From: Clostridiaceae bacterium UBA6085
GTDB lineage: Bacteria > Bacillota > Clostridia > Clostridiales > Clostridiaceae
Direction of reading: 5' to 3'
NCBI GenBank assembly: GCA_002428605.1
Contig: DIXH01000104.1
Coordinates: 1 to 23,465, forward strand
DNA: 23,465 nt
The notes under the pieces: model-generated
Told to the model about the DNA's origin: nothing
The model's database searches: none
The model's input: only the letters and a program-made list of their open reading frames with translations
In this document: piece by piece, positions 14,733 through 21,773 of the stretch
Numbering within the stretch: position 1 is the stretch's first letter
Layout: each line of letters begins with the position of its first letter
Program-made: the position numbers and the translations under genes

Positions 14733-15773
14733 ATGAGCGAAAAGCTGAAAATCGGCATCACAATGGGTGATCCTGCCAGTATAGGTCCTGAAATCACAGT
14801 AAGGGCATTTGCAGACAAGTCACTGTATGAGATGTGCAGCCCTGTCGTCATAGGCGATGCGGATGTTATGGCAGAAGCAGTGAAGATCGTGGGTAAGCCG
14901 GAGATAAAGATCAATTCAATCAACAAGATATCAGATGCAAAATTCGATTACGGGACTATAGATGTCTATGACATGAAGCTTGTTGACATGAGCAACTTCG
15001 AGAGGGGCACTGTTTCTGTAATTTCAGGTGAGGCAGCGTTCCAGTATGTAAAGACGGTAATAGAGCTTGCTCTTGCCGGTGAAGTGGATGCGACAGTCAC
15101 TAACGCACTTAATAAGGAAGCGATAAATCTAGCCGGTCATCATTATTCCGGACATACCGAAATATATGCGGACCTGACTAAAACATCGAAATACTCAATG
15201 ATGCTTGCGCATGAGAACCTAAGGGTCGTGCATGTATCAACACATGTATCCCTTAGGAAAGCATGTGACCTGGTAAAGAAGGAAAGAGTATTGGAAGTCA
15301 TAAGGATTGCATACACTGCCTGCAGGGCACTCGGTATAGAGAATCCCAAGGTAGGCGTAGCAGGACTTAATCCTCACAGCGGGGAGAACGGACTTTTCGG
15401 GGATGAAGAAATACTTGAGATCATCCCGGCTATCAATGAGGCAAGAGAAGAAGGCATTATTGTTGAAGGCCCAATACCGCCGGATACGATTTTCTCTAAA
15501 GCAAAAGGGGGAATGTACGACATAGTAGTAGCCATGTATCATGATCAGGGTCATATTCCGCTGAAGGTCCTGGGGTTTGTATATAACCAGAAGGAACAGA
15601 AGTGGGATGCGGTGTCAGGTGTAAATATCACTTTAGGTCTGCCAATCATCAGGGTTTCTGTTGATCATGGTACGGCATTCGATCAGGCAGGTAAGGGTAC
15701 GGCAAGCGAGCTCAGTTTAAGGAATGCAATCGAGTATAGTATTCTTTTGGCTAACAGTAAAAAAATTAACTAA
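14733..15773 (+). CDS. pdxA2: PdxA2-type 4-phospho-tetronate dehydrogenase
   Basis: Member of the PdxA family (346 residues), NAD-dependent enzymes that oxidise a 4-phosphorylated 3-hydroxy acid and decarboxylate it. Metal-binding histidines are visible at H171 (STHVSL), H215 (NPHSGENG) and H270 (YHDQGH); GITMGDPASIGPE (8-20), SGHTE (139-143) and DHGTAFD (311-317) are the other family motifs. Its place beside a DUF1537 kinase and away from pyridoxal genes marks it as the catabolic PdxA2 type, producing dihydroxyacetone phosphate and CO2 from threonate 4-phosphate. It follows the aldolase by 10 bases with AGGAG in front of the ATG. A biosynthetic vitamin B6 role cannot be fully excluded from sequence. 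Confidence 0.9.
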   Translation: MSEKLKIGITMGDPASIGPEITVRAFADKSLYEMCSPVVIGDADVMAEAVKIVGKPEIKINSINKISDAKFDYGTIDVYDMKLVDMSNFERGTVSVISGEAAFQYVKTVIELALAGEVDATVTNALNKEAINLAGHHYSGHTEIYADLTKTSKYSMMLAHENLRVVHVSTHVSLRKACDLVKKERVLEVIRIAYTACRALGIENPKVGVAGLNPHSGENGLFGDEEILEIIPAINEAREEGIIVEGPIPPDTIFSKAKGGMYDIVVAMYHDQGHIPLKVLGFVYNQKEQKWDAVSGVNITLGLPIIRVSVDHGTAFDQAGKGTASELSLRNAIEYSILLANSKKIN

Positions 15774-15786
15774 TTGGAGGGAAATT

Positions 15787-16860
15787 ATGTTAAGTGTAAG
15801 GAAAAAAGTTCTTGGTCTTGGTCTGGCAATGATGATGACAATCGGTATGGCAGCGTGCGGTGAGAAGACACCTGATCCGACTCAGGCACCAACAGTTCCT
15901 GGAGCGCCTACAACAGCTCCAAAGCTTGACCTTGATGCAAACGTTCTTTTTGCTACCTTTGAAGTTGGAACAAGCAACTACAACATCTCAGCAGAGTTCG
16001 GAAAGCTTTGGGAAGACAACGGAATAGGAACAGTTGACGTACAGCCGATATCCCCTGGTGGAATGGGAGCTCCTTACCTGTTTGAAGGCGGAAAGGCCGA
16101 CATGGCATTCATAAACGGAGCACCTGCAAGATGGGCTATGGAAACTGGTACTCTTGGAAAGGCTCCTACGGATGGATACCTTGCGATGGTTGGAGAGCTT
16201 TCAGCTGTTTCAGCTGTCAACTTCCTCACTAAGGCATTCATCGACAAGTACAAGGTAGATACAATCGAAGAGGCAATAAGGCAGAAGCTTCCTATAAGGA
16301 TAGGCTGCAGCCCGATAGGATCAATGGATAATGAAGTTGTCATGATACTGCTTGATTTCCTCGGAGTCACAGAAGCTGACATAAAGTCATGGGGCGGAGA
16401 CATCGTTAGAGGCGGAGGTTCTGACCTTGCAGCAATGGTAAAGGACGGAAAGCTTGATTTCATGCTTGACCACACTTCTGTAAACTCATCCACAATGCAG
16501 GAAGTTGCAATGTCTGTAGACGTACAGTTCCTTCAGTGGGAAGATGCTACGATCGAGTACTTCGTAAAGGAAAAGGGATTCCAGAGAGTTACGATAGCAC
16601 CGAACTCATGGAAGGGCCAGACTGAGGAAATAATCAACGCTGGAACACCTGACTGCCTGTTCGTAAGAGAAGATCTTGACGAGGAAGTAGTATACCAGAT
16701 GACAAAGATACTTTGCGAGAACAGGGACTACCTTGTAAAGGTATTCGCATCACTTGAGCCATTCAACCCTGAAACTGCATGGGAATCAGAGAAGATAGGT
16801 GGAGTTAAGCTTCATCCAGGCGCTGAAAGATACTTCAAAGAAGCTGGTTACATGAAATAA
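15787..16860 (+). CDS. TAXI-family TRAP solute-binding lipoprotein
   Basis: Extracytoplasmic binding protein (357 residues) of the TAXI group of TRAP transporters. The N-terminus has charged RKK, a hydrophobic stretch and a lipobox ending GMAAC with lipidated C24, then a Pro/Thr-rich tether (about 28-46), as expected for a membrane-anchored Gram-positive binding protein. The mature part begins with FATFEVGTSNYNISAEFG and contains SPGGMGAPYLFEGGKADMAF, both typical of the TAXI fold. I start at 15787, where GGAGG is 6 bases upstream; the longer frame from 15724 runs inside pdxA2. It should bind the acid substrate of the operon. A strong hairpin follows before the permease gene. Confidence 0.92.
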   Translation: MLSVRKKVLGLGLAMMMTIGMAACGEKTPDPTQAPTVPGAPTTAPKLDLDANVLFATFEVGTSNYNISAEFGKLWEDNGIGTVDVQPISPGGMGAPYLFEGGKADMAFINGAPARWAMETGTLGKAPTDGYLAMVGELSAVSAVNFLTKAFIDKYKVDTIEEAIRQKLPIRIGCSPIGSMDNEVVMILLDFLGVTEADIKSWGGDIVRGGGSDLAAMVKDGKLDFMLDHTSVNSSTMQEVAMSVDVQFLQWEDATIEYFVKEKGFQRVTIAPNSWKGQTEEIINAGTPDCLFVREDLDEEVVYQMTKILCENRDYLVKVFASLEPFNPETAWESEKIGGVKLHPGAERYFKEAGYMK

Positions 16861-16877
16861 TCAAAGGGGAATATCAA

Positions 16878-16908
16878 TATTGGAGACCGTATGGTGCGGT
16901 CTCCAATA
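16878..16908 (+). terminator. Intra-operon stem-loop between binding protein and permease
   Basis: TATTGGAGACCG and CGGTCTCCAATA pair perfectly (12 bp) around TATGGTG. The run after it (AAGATATAATAG) lacks T, so it is more likely a 3'-end stabiliser or partial attenuator than a full terminator. Such a site would let the binding protein be made in excess over the permease. Confidence 0.6.
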
Positions 16909-16932
16909 AAGATATAATAGGAGGAAATATTA

Positions 16933-18879
16933 ATGGCAGATAAAGTTGAAGTACTCATCAACACGGACGATGGCCTTGTTGAGAAAGCGAAAATGTCAAA
17001 GACAAGATATATTGCGCTGATTATAGTTTCAATTTGCTTTATAGGATTCCAGATGTATCTGGCGTTAGTAAGGCCTATGGACAGATGGCTGCAGGTTCCC
17101 TATCATCTTTGTTTTGGATTGCTCGCAACGTTCCTGTTCAAACCCATGGCTACTGGAAAGAAGAAGAAATGGGCCATTGCACTGTCATGGATCTATGATG
17201 CGCTTTTGTTTGCAATGATTGCATATATCGCATACTACTTCACTGCTAATCTGTCGTATCTCCAGAATCGAATCTATAATGTCGATACAATGAGAACGCC
17301 TGACCTTCTAGCCGGTTACATGATGGTGTTTGTGGTAATGGAAGCTGTGAGACGTACCATGGGAATGGCGCTGTTTGGCTTTATAGCATTCTTCATAGCT
17401 TATGCGTTCATCGGACAGAAGATTCCTGGAATATTCAAGTTCAGAGGAATGTCCTGGCAGGGATTCGCTGAAGTAATGGTAATGGATGTCAATGGTATAC
17501 TGGGTTCACCTCTAACAGCATCCCTTAACACTTTGTTCTACTTCCTTCTGTTTGGAGCCTTCTTCTCCGTATGCGGCGGCGGACAGGTACTGATTGACCT
17601 TGGAATGAAGCTCAGCGACAAGACCGTTGGAGGACCTGCGAAAGCTTCGGTAATATCCAGCGGACTTATGGGAATGATCTCAGGAAGCGCTGTAGCTAAT
17701 GTTACAACAACAGGCGTACTGACAATCCCCCTCATGAAGAAATCTGGATATGAGCCTCATCAGGCTGCTGCGGTTGAAGCCGTAGCATCAACAGGTGGAC
17801 AGATAATGCCTCCAATCATGGGAGTCGGAGCCTTCATCATGGCCGAGATGATCGGTGTCAGCTACCTGAAGATTGCTACATCTGCATTAATTCCCGCACT
17901 CGCATACTACGGTTCTGTATTCCTTCTTGTACACTTCATAGCAAAGCGAAAATCAATGGTAAATCTCGGTGAAGAAGTAAAGTATGAATCTGATCCGATA
18001 GTTCCAAGACTATATCAGCTAATTCCTATTATCGTACTTGTTTTCATCATAGTAACCGGTGGTTCTCTTACAAGGGCGGCTATCGTCGCAACTGCACTGT
18101 CGATTGCTGTAAGCTTTGTCAGCAAGAAGACAAGGATGAATGCTAAACAGCTTATCAATGCGACTCTCGATGGAGTCAAGCAGGCTGCAGGAATAGTAAT
18201 TCCAACCGCAGCGTGTGGAATAATGATAGGTATAGTGGTTCAGTCCGGTGTTGCAAACAAGCTTACGAAGATAATCGCACAGACTGGTGATTCCAGCGTA
18301 GCTTTAGCACTTATCTTTGCAATGGCTGGATGCCTCCTTCTTGGAATGGCACTGCCGACAGTTGCTGCATATCTTATAGCCAACATACTGTTCAGTTCGA
18401 CACTCATCAACCTTGGAATCGGTGCACTTCCTGCCAACATGTTCATATTCTACTTCGGAGTTATTGCTCAGATAACACCTCCGGTATGCCTCGCATCATT
18501 TACCGCTGCAGGCATTGCAGGTGCAAGCTCATGGAAAACAGGATGGACAGCCTTTGGATATGCATTTGTTTCGTTCCTGGTGCCTTTCGTATTCGTATTC
18601 CAGCCGGAGCTTCTCCTTGTATCAGGAACATTTGTTGATACAGCCATTGCGGCAGCAGTTCTTGCATATGGAATAATATTCCTTGCAGCAGGACTGACAG
18701 GGTATCTGTTCGTACCGTTTGAAAACAAGTTTATAAGAGCTCTGCTATGTGTAGTTTCAATTATGATCATCGTTCCTCACACAACAATCACGATCGTCGG
18801 AAGTGCAATCGGAGCAGCGCTTCTCGCATACTTCTACCTTCAATTCAAGAAGCGACCTAAAGTCCAGGCTGCAGCGTAG
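16933..18879 (+). CDS. Fused TRAP permease (4TM/12TM)
   Basis: Membrane protein of 648 residues in which the small DctQ-like domain (about residues 25-190) is fused to the large DctM-like domain. This is the usual partner of TAXI binding proteins; uptake is driven by an ion gradient, usually sodium. Signature stretches are SAVANVTTTGVLTIPLMKK (about 254-272), STGGQIMPPIMGVGAF (about 286-301), GMALPTVAAYLI (about 470) and QITPPVCLASFTAAGIAG (about 513). The C-terminus adds further helices. AGGAGG lies 8 bases before the ATG. It stands between its binding protein and the anomerase gene, so import and catabolism share one transcript. Confidence 0.95.
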   Translation: MADKVEVLINTDDGLVEKAKMSKTRYIALIIVSICFIGFQMYLALVRPMDRWLQVPYHLCFGLLATFLFKPMATGKKKKWAIALSWIYDALLFAMIAYIAYYFTANLSYLQNRIYNVDTMRTPDLLAGYMMVFVVMEAVRRTMGMALFGFIAFFIAYAFIGQKIPGIFKFRGMSWQGFAEVMVMDVNGILGSPLTASLNTLFYFLLFGAFFSVCGGGQVLIDLGMKLSDKTVGGPAKASVISSGLMGMISGSAVANVTTTGVLTIPLMKKSGYEPHQAAAVEAVASTGGQIMPPIMGVGAFIMAEMIGVSYLKIATSALIPALAYYGSVFLLVHFIAKRKSMVNLGEEVKYESDPIVPRLYQLIPIIVLVFIIVTGGSLTRAAIVATALSIAVSFVSKKTRMNAKQLINATLDGVKQAAGIVIPTAACGIMIGIVVQSGVANKLTKIIAQTGDSSVALALIFAMAGCLLLGMALPTVAAYLIANILFSSTLINLGIGALPANMFIFYFGVIAQITPPVCLASFTAAGIAGASSWKTGWTAFGYAFVSFLVPFVFVFQPELLLVSGTFVDTAIAAAVLAYGIIFLAAGLTGYLFVPFENKFIRALLCVVSIMIIVPHTTITIVGSAIGAALLAYFYLQFKKRPKVQAAA

Positions 18880-18892
18880 GCGGAGACAAAAT

Positions 18893-19345
18893 ATGATTGT
18901 AGATAAACTTAAGAACATTGATCTTTACAAAAGCATGATACCTAACCTGGACAGGGGTCTGGAAGCGATAAAGGACCAGATGGGCAAGATGGAGACAGGC
19001 CGCTACGAGTTTGATGGCGGATTCTTCATGGTCCAGAAGGGCGAATCGAAACCTATGGCCGAAGGCCTGTTTGAAGCACACAGAAAATTCATAGATATCC
19101 AGATTGTGGTTGCAGGCGACGAAGAGATCGCATGGGCAGAGCTGGGTGATTCGACTGAAAAGACTTCTTACGATGAGGTCAAGGATGCCGCATATTATGA
19201 GGCTTCCGAGAAGCATAGCCTATATGTTTCCGAAGGAATGTTCTATGTCGCTTTTCCTCATGATGCGCATAAGGCGATAAGGCACACCTCCAATAGCCAT
19301 AAGTTTGAAAAAATCGTCCTTAAAATGCCTGTAGTTCAAAAGTAG
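18893..19345 (+). CDS. YhcH/NanQ/YiaL-family (DUF386) protein
   Basis: Small cupin-like protein (150 residues) of the YhcH/YjgK/YiaL family. Recognisable marks are EAHRKFIDIQIVVAGDEEI (about 65-83) and FPHDAHKA with the following HKFEKIVLK, which carry the conserved His and Glu residues of the putative metal/substrate pocket. E. coli YhcH (NanQ) is a sialic-acid anomerase, and YiaL lies beside a TRAP transporter for a keto-gulonate. Here a similar mutarotation of a 2-keto-3-deoxy acid sugar is plausible. GGCGGAG (18879-18885) spans the permease stop and serves the ATG at 18893. The family call is solid, the reaction is inferred. Confidence 0.85.
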   Translation: MIVDKLKNIDLYKSMIPNLDRGLEAIKDQMGKMETGRYEFDGGFFMVQKGESKPMAEGLFEAHRKFIDIQIVVAGDEEIAWAELGDSTEKTSYDEVKDAAYYEASEKHSLYVSEGMFYVAFPHDAHKAIRHTSNSHKFEKIVLKMPVVQK

Positions 19346-19400
19346 GGGCTGAAGGCCAAATAAGGAACGGCAGATTATCAAGTAATAGAGGAGTATTTGC

Positions 19401-20468
19401 ATGAAGAGCAGAAACATCCCAACACTATATCCGCACAACCACGCATCCAACCTGTTGCTTCTCAGCAATGGTGATGTACTGTGCACTTGGTTCGGGGGAT
19501 CCTGCGAGGGAAAAGCCGACATTTCAATACACCTTGCAAGACTTGCAAGCGGGGCAGAAGATTGGGAGAAACCAGTGATACTTTCTGATGACACAGAGCG
19601 CTCGGAGCAAAATCCGATACTCTTTGAAATAGCACCAGGTATCATATGGCTGATTTACACAGCTCAGATTGGAATCCATCAGGATACTGCAGTGGTCAGA
19701 TGGAGGAAGTCTGAAGACTATGGTCAGACCTGGAGCGAGATCAGGAATCTGTTCAGCGAAGCCGGCATATTTGTAAGGAACCCTCCGGTTGTTCTGGAGA
19801 ATGGCGATATTCTACTCCCGGCGTATTACTGCCTGAAGTCCAAATCGGGATTCCTGGGCGAAGACTATAGCGTAGTCAAGCGTTCAAGCGACATGGGCCT
19901 AACATGGAGCGAGACGGTTATCGACGGAAGCGCCGGTCTGGTACACATGTCCCTGGTGGAGACAAAGGACAGGAAGCTTGTTGGTTTCTTCAGAAACAGA
20001 AGGGCGGACTTCATCTATTCAACAGTATCGGAGGATGGGGGGAAGACCTGGAAGATCCCATACCCATTGGACCTTCCTAACAACAACTCATCGATACAAT
20101 GCACAAAATTGAAGGATGACAGCCTTGTGCTGATATTCAATGATGTCAACAAGCACATGGCGCCACCTAAAGTTAACAGGCCACCATGGTTCGACAAGAA
20201 GGACATGGACAAGATCGAACTCGATGCCACTGATGAACCAAGCTCAGTGTGGGGAGTCAGAAGAAATCCTCTTGTCATAGCAAGGTCTGTCGATGGGGGA
20301 CTGACATGGGAAAGAGTCAGGACCGTCATCACTAAGGAAGGTATTGAAGGAGAACCCGAGTTCTCATATCCTTCAATCAAACAGGCAGCAGACGGAACGA
20401 TTCATGTATCATATACCTATATGAGACAATTTATAAGGCATGAAGAGTTGACTGAAGACTTCAAGTAA
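19401..20468 (+). CDS. Cytosolic Asp-box (BNR_2, sialidase-like) protein
   Basis: Beta-propeller protein of 355 residues resembling the BNR_2 sialidase-like family. Four Asp-boxes (S-x-D-x-G-x-T-W) lie at 104-111, 162-169, 210-217 and 296-303. The N-terminal NHASNLLLLSNGD and WFGGSCEGKADISI match the family hallmark in which His, Arg/Lys and acidic residues line the pocket. No signal peptide or membrane anchor is seen, so it should act in the cytosol after import, unlike secreted sialidases. Hydrolase, lyase or isomerase action on an ulosonic-acid glycoside are all possible. GAGGAG lies 8 bases before the ATG. It is the last gene of the operon and is followed by a strong terminator. Confidence 0.85.
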   Translation: MKSRNIPTLYPHNHASNLLLLSNGDVLCTWFGGSCEGKADISIHLARLASGAEDWEKPVILSDDTERSEQNPILFEIAPGIIWLIYTAQIGIHQDTAVVRWRKSEDYGQTWSEIRNLFSEAGIFVRNPPVVLENGDILLPAYYCLKSKSGFLGEDYSVVKRSSDMGLTWSETVIDGSAGLVHMSLVETKDRKLVGFFRNRRADFIYSTVSEDGGKTWKIPYPLDLPNNNSSIQCTKLKDDSLVLIFNDVNKHMAPPKVNRPPWFDKKDMDKIELDATDEPSSVWGVRRNPLVIARSVDGGLTWERVRTVITKEGIEGEPEFSYPSIKQAADGTIHVSYTYMRQFIRHEELTEDFK

Positions 20469-20475
20469 GAAAATA

Positions 20476-20521
20476 AAGACAACCGGCTCCATCTAGTGTG
20501 ATGAAGCCGGTTGTCTTATTA
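20476..20521. terminator. Intrinsic terminator between convergent operons
   Basis: AAGACAACCGGCT pairs perfectly with AGCCGGTTGTCTT around a 16-base loop. It is followed by ATTAT on the plus strand and, on the minus strand, by TATTTTC. It closes the rightward catabolic operon 8 bases after its stop and can also end the leftward MoaD-like gene. Confidence 0.88.
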
Positions 20522-20557
20522 TGGAGCTTTAGATTTGATGAATCATTATCTGGGATA

Positions 20558-20806
20558 TTAGCCGCCACCAAGTATGCCAAGCAGGAAGACCTCGTCTCCG
20601 TCATGGAGTATCGTACCGATCCCTGCATTCTTCTTGTTGACCATATAGGTGACACTCTTGAAGTTATCCCTGCTGGTTCCGGGTGATTCGTCGATTAGGC
20701 TCTGAATCAGCGCATCAATGGCAGAGCCTTCAGGAAGGATGACAGTCCTTCTGATATTGGTCATCCCGGCCAAAGGTACCCCTATGTACTTCATCTCAAT
20801 GCGCAT
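20558..20806 (-). CDS. MoaD/ThiS-like ubiquitin-fold protein
   Basis: Small protein (82 residues) with the beta-grasp pattern of MoaD/ThiS sulfur carriers: an early strand (MKYIGVPLAGM), a helix (AIDALIQSLI), MVNKK and a DGDEVFLLGILGGG end. The last residues are Gly-Gly-Gly, so the Gly-Gly needed for thiocarboxylate formation is at the terminus. GGAG lies 8 bases before the ATG. It is the third leftward gene after an aldehyde:ferredoxin oxidoreductase, whose tungsto/molybdopterin cofactor needs sulfur from a MoaD-type carrier, so a dedicated role in cofactor supply is likely but inferred. Family identity rests on fold pattern and C-terminus. Confidence 0.75.
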   Translation of the reverse strand: MRIEMKYIGVPLAGMTNIRRTVILPEGSAIDALIQSLIDESPGTSRDNFKSVTYMVNKKNAGIGTILHDGDEVFLLGILGGG

Positions 20807-20824
20807 ATCATCATCTCCGTATCT

Positions 20825-21694
20825 TTACATTCCGTTTATTGCATCATCGACTGCCTTCTGAAGAAGTTCAATGAATTTCGGGAACGGGGTGTTCTGGAAG
20901 GACAGGAGCCTCTGCGATTCCTCCGTATCATACCAGTCGCCGTAGATCGGCTTCTCTGGATATTCTGCATCCTCAGCAGGAACATCAAGGACTGCAAGGA
21001 ACTTCTCTACAAATTCGCTGCCTATCATCTGCCATGTCTTTCCGCCGGAAACTATAAGAACCTTGTTGGCGGACGCTTCGTTCTCAACTGCACCTATCAG
21101 CGCACTGACAACATCGCCTCGATAAACGAATTCCACCCTCTGGTCCGCCACGAACGGCCACGATGGGGGATCCATAAGGGCTGCAAGCACAACCCCCGCT
21201 ACTCTTAGTATAGTATAGGTTATGCCGGAATCAAACACGTATTTTTCTGCTGCGACCTTCGATTCGCTGTAGAATGTGTTGGGCTTTTGGATTGTTGTCG
21301 GCCTGACCGGAGGTTCATCCATAGTGCTGTCACCATATGAGGCGACGGTGGAAGAGAATATGAGCCTGGCCTTGCTTCCGTCGGCCTTGATCGCGTCTAC
21401 AAGGTTTGAGGTTCCCTTTACGTTTACTGCAAAGGTCTTGTCGCGATTCCTTTCACTTACTGGAGGGAGGAGCGCTGCCAGATGGACAACCATGTCCATT
21501 CCCTTGACCGCTTCGCCAATTGATGAAGGGTCTGTGATATCTCCCTTAATTCCCTCAATTCCATATTCATCCAGGCCATCGTAGTTGGCATTGGGTATGT
21601 CATAAGCGTATACCTTGAAGCCCTTCTTTGAAAGAGCTATGGAAAGCTCCTTGCCCATGCTTCCGGCACCGCCAGTTATAAGCAGTTTCTTCAA
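20825..21694 (-). CDS. NAD-dependent epimerase/dehydratase (extended SDR)
   Basis: Short-chain dehydrogenase of the extended (nucleotide-sugar epimerase-like) type, 289 residues. GGAGSMG (8-14) is the NAD loop, D at the end of strand 2 (YAYDIPN) fits NAD, FSSTVASYG carries the catalytic Ser/Thr and FYSESKVAAEK the Tyr-x3-Lys pair. ILRVAGVV and FVYRGDVVSALIGAV follow as usual. I prefer the TTG at 21694, which has AGGTGG 8 bases upstream, over the GTG at 21706, which overlaps that site. It lies between the oxidoreductase and the MoaD-like gene; 18 bases separate it from the latter. The substrate is unknown: a uronate, aldose or non-sugar alcohol are all possible. Confidence 0.85.
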   Translation of the reverse strand: MKKLLITGGAGSMGKELSIALSKKGFKVYAYDIPNANYDGLDEYGIEGIKGDITDPSSIGEAVKGMDMVVHLAALLPPVSERNRDKTFAVNVKGTSNLVDAIKADGSKARLIFSSTVASYGDSTMDEPPVRPTTIQKPNTFYSESKVAAEKYVFDSGITYTILRVAGVVLAALMDPPSWPFVADQRVEFVYRGDVVSALIGAVENEASANKVLIVSGGKTWQMIGSEFVEKFLAVLDVPAEDAEYPEKPIYGDWYDTEESQRLLSFQNTPFPKFIELLQKAVDDAINGM

Positions 21695-21736
21695 TATGTA
21701 TCCCACCTTTGCTGCTTGGTTTTTACATTAATATTT

Positions 21737-21765
21737 GGGCCGCCCAGTGTTTAGTTGGGCGGCCC
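21737..21765 (-). terminator. GC-rich stem-loop after the oxidoreductase gene
   Basis: GGGCCGCCCA and TGGGCGGCCC form a perfect 10-bp stem beginning 8 bases after the oxidoreductase stop. On the transcribed strand it is followed by AAATATTAATG rather than T residues, so it may stabilise the 3' end or attenuate transcription into the epimerase gene. Confidence 0.55.
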
Positions 21766-21773
21766 GGAGTTTT

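Noticed and set aside
14733..15773. Vitamin B6 biosynthetic PdxA
   Set aside because: All neighbours are catabolic or transport genes and a DUF1537 kinase leads the operon, the known context of PdxA2.
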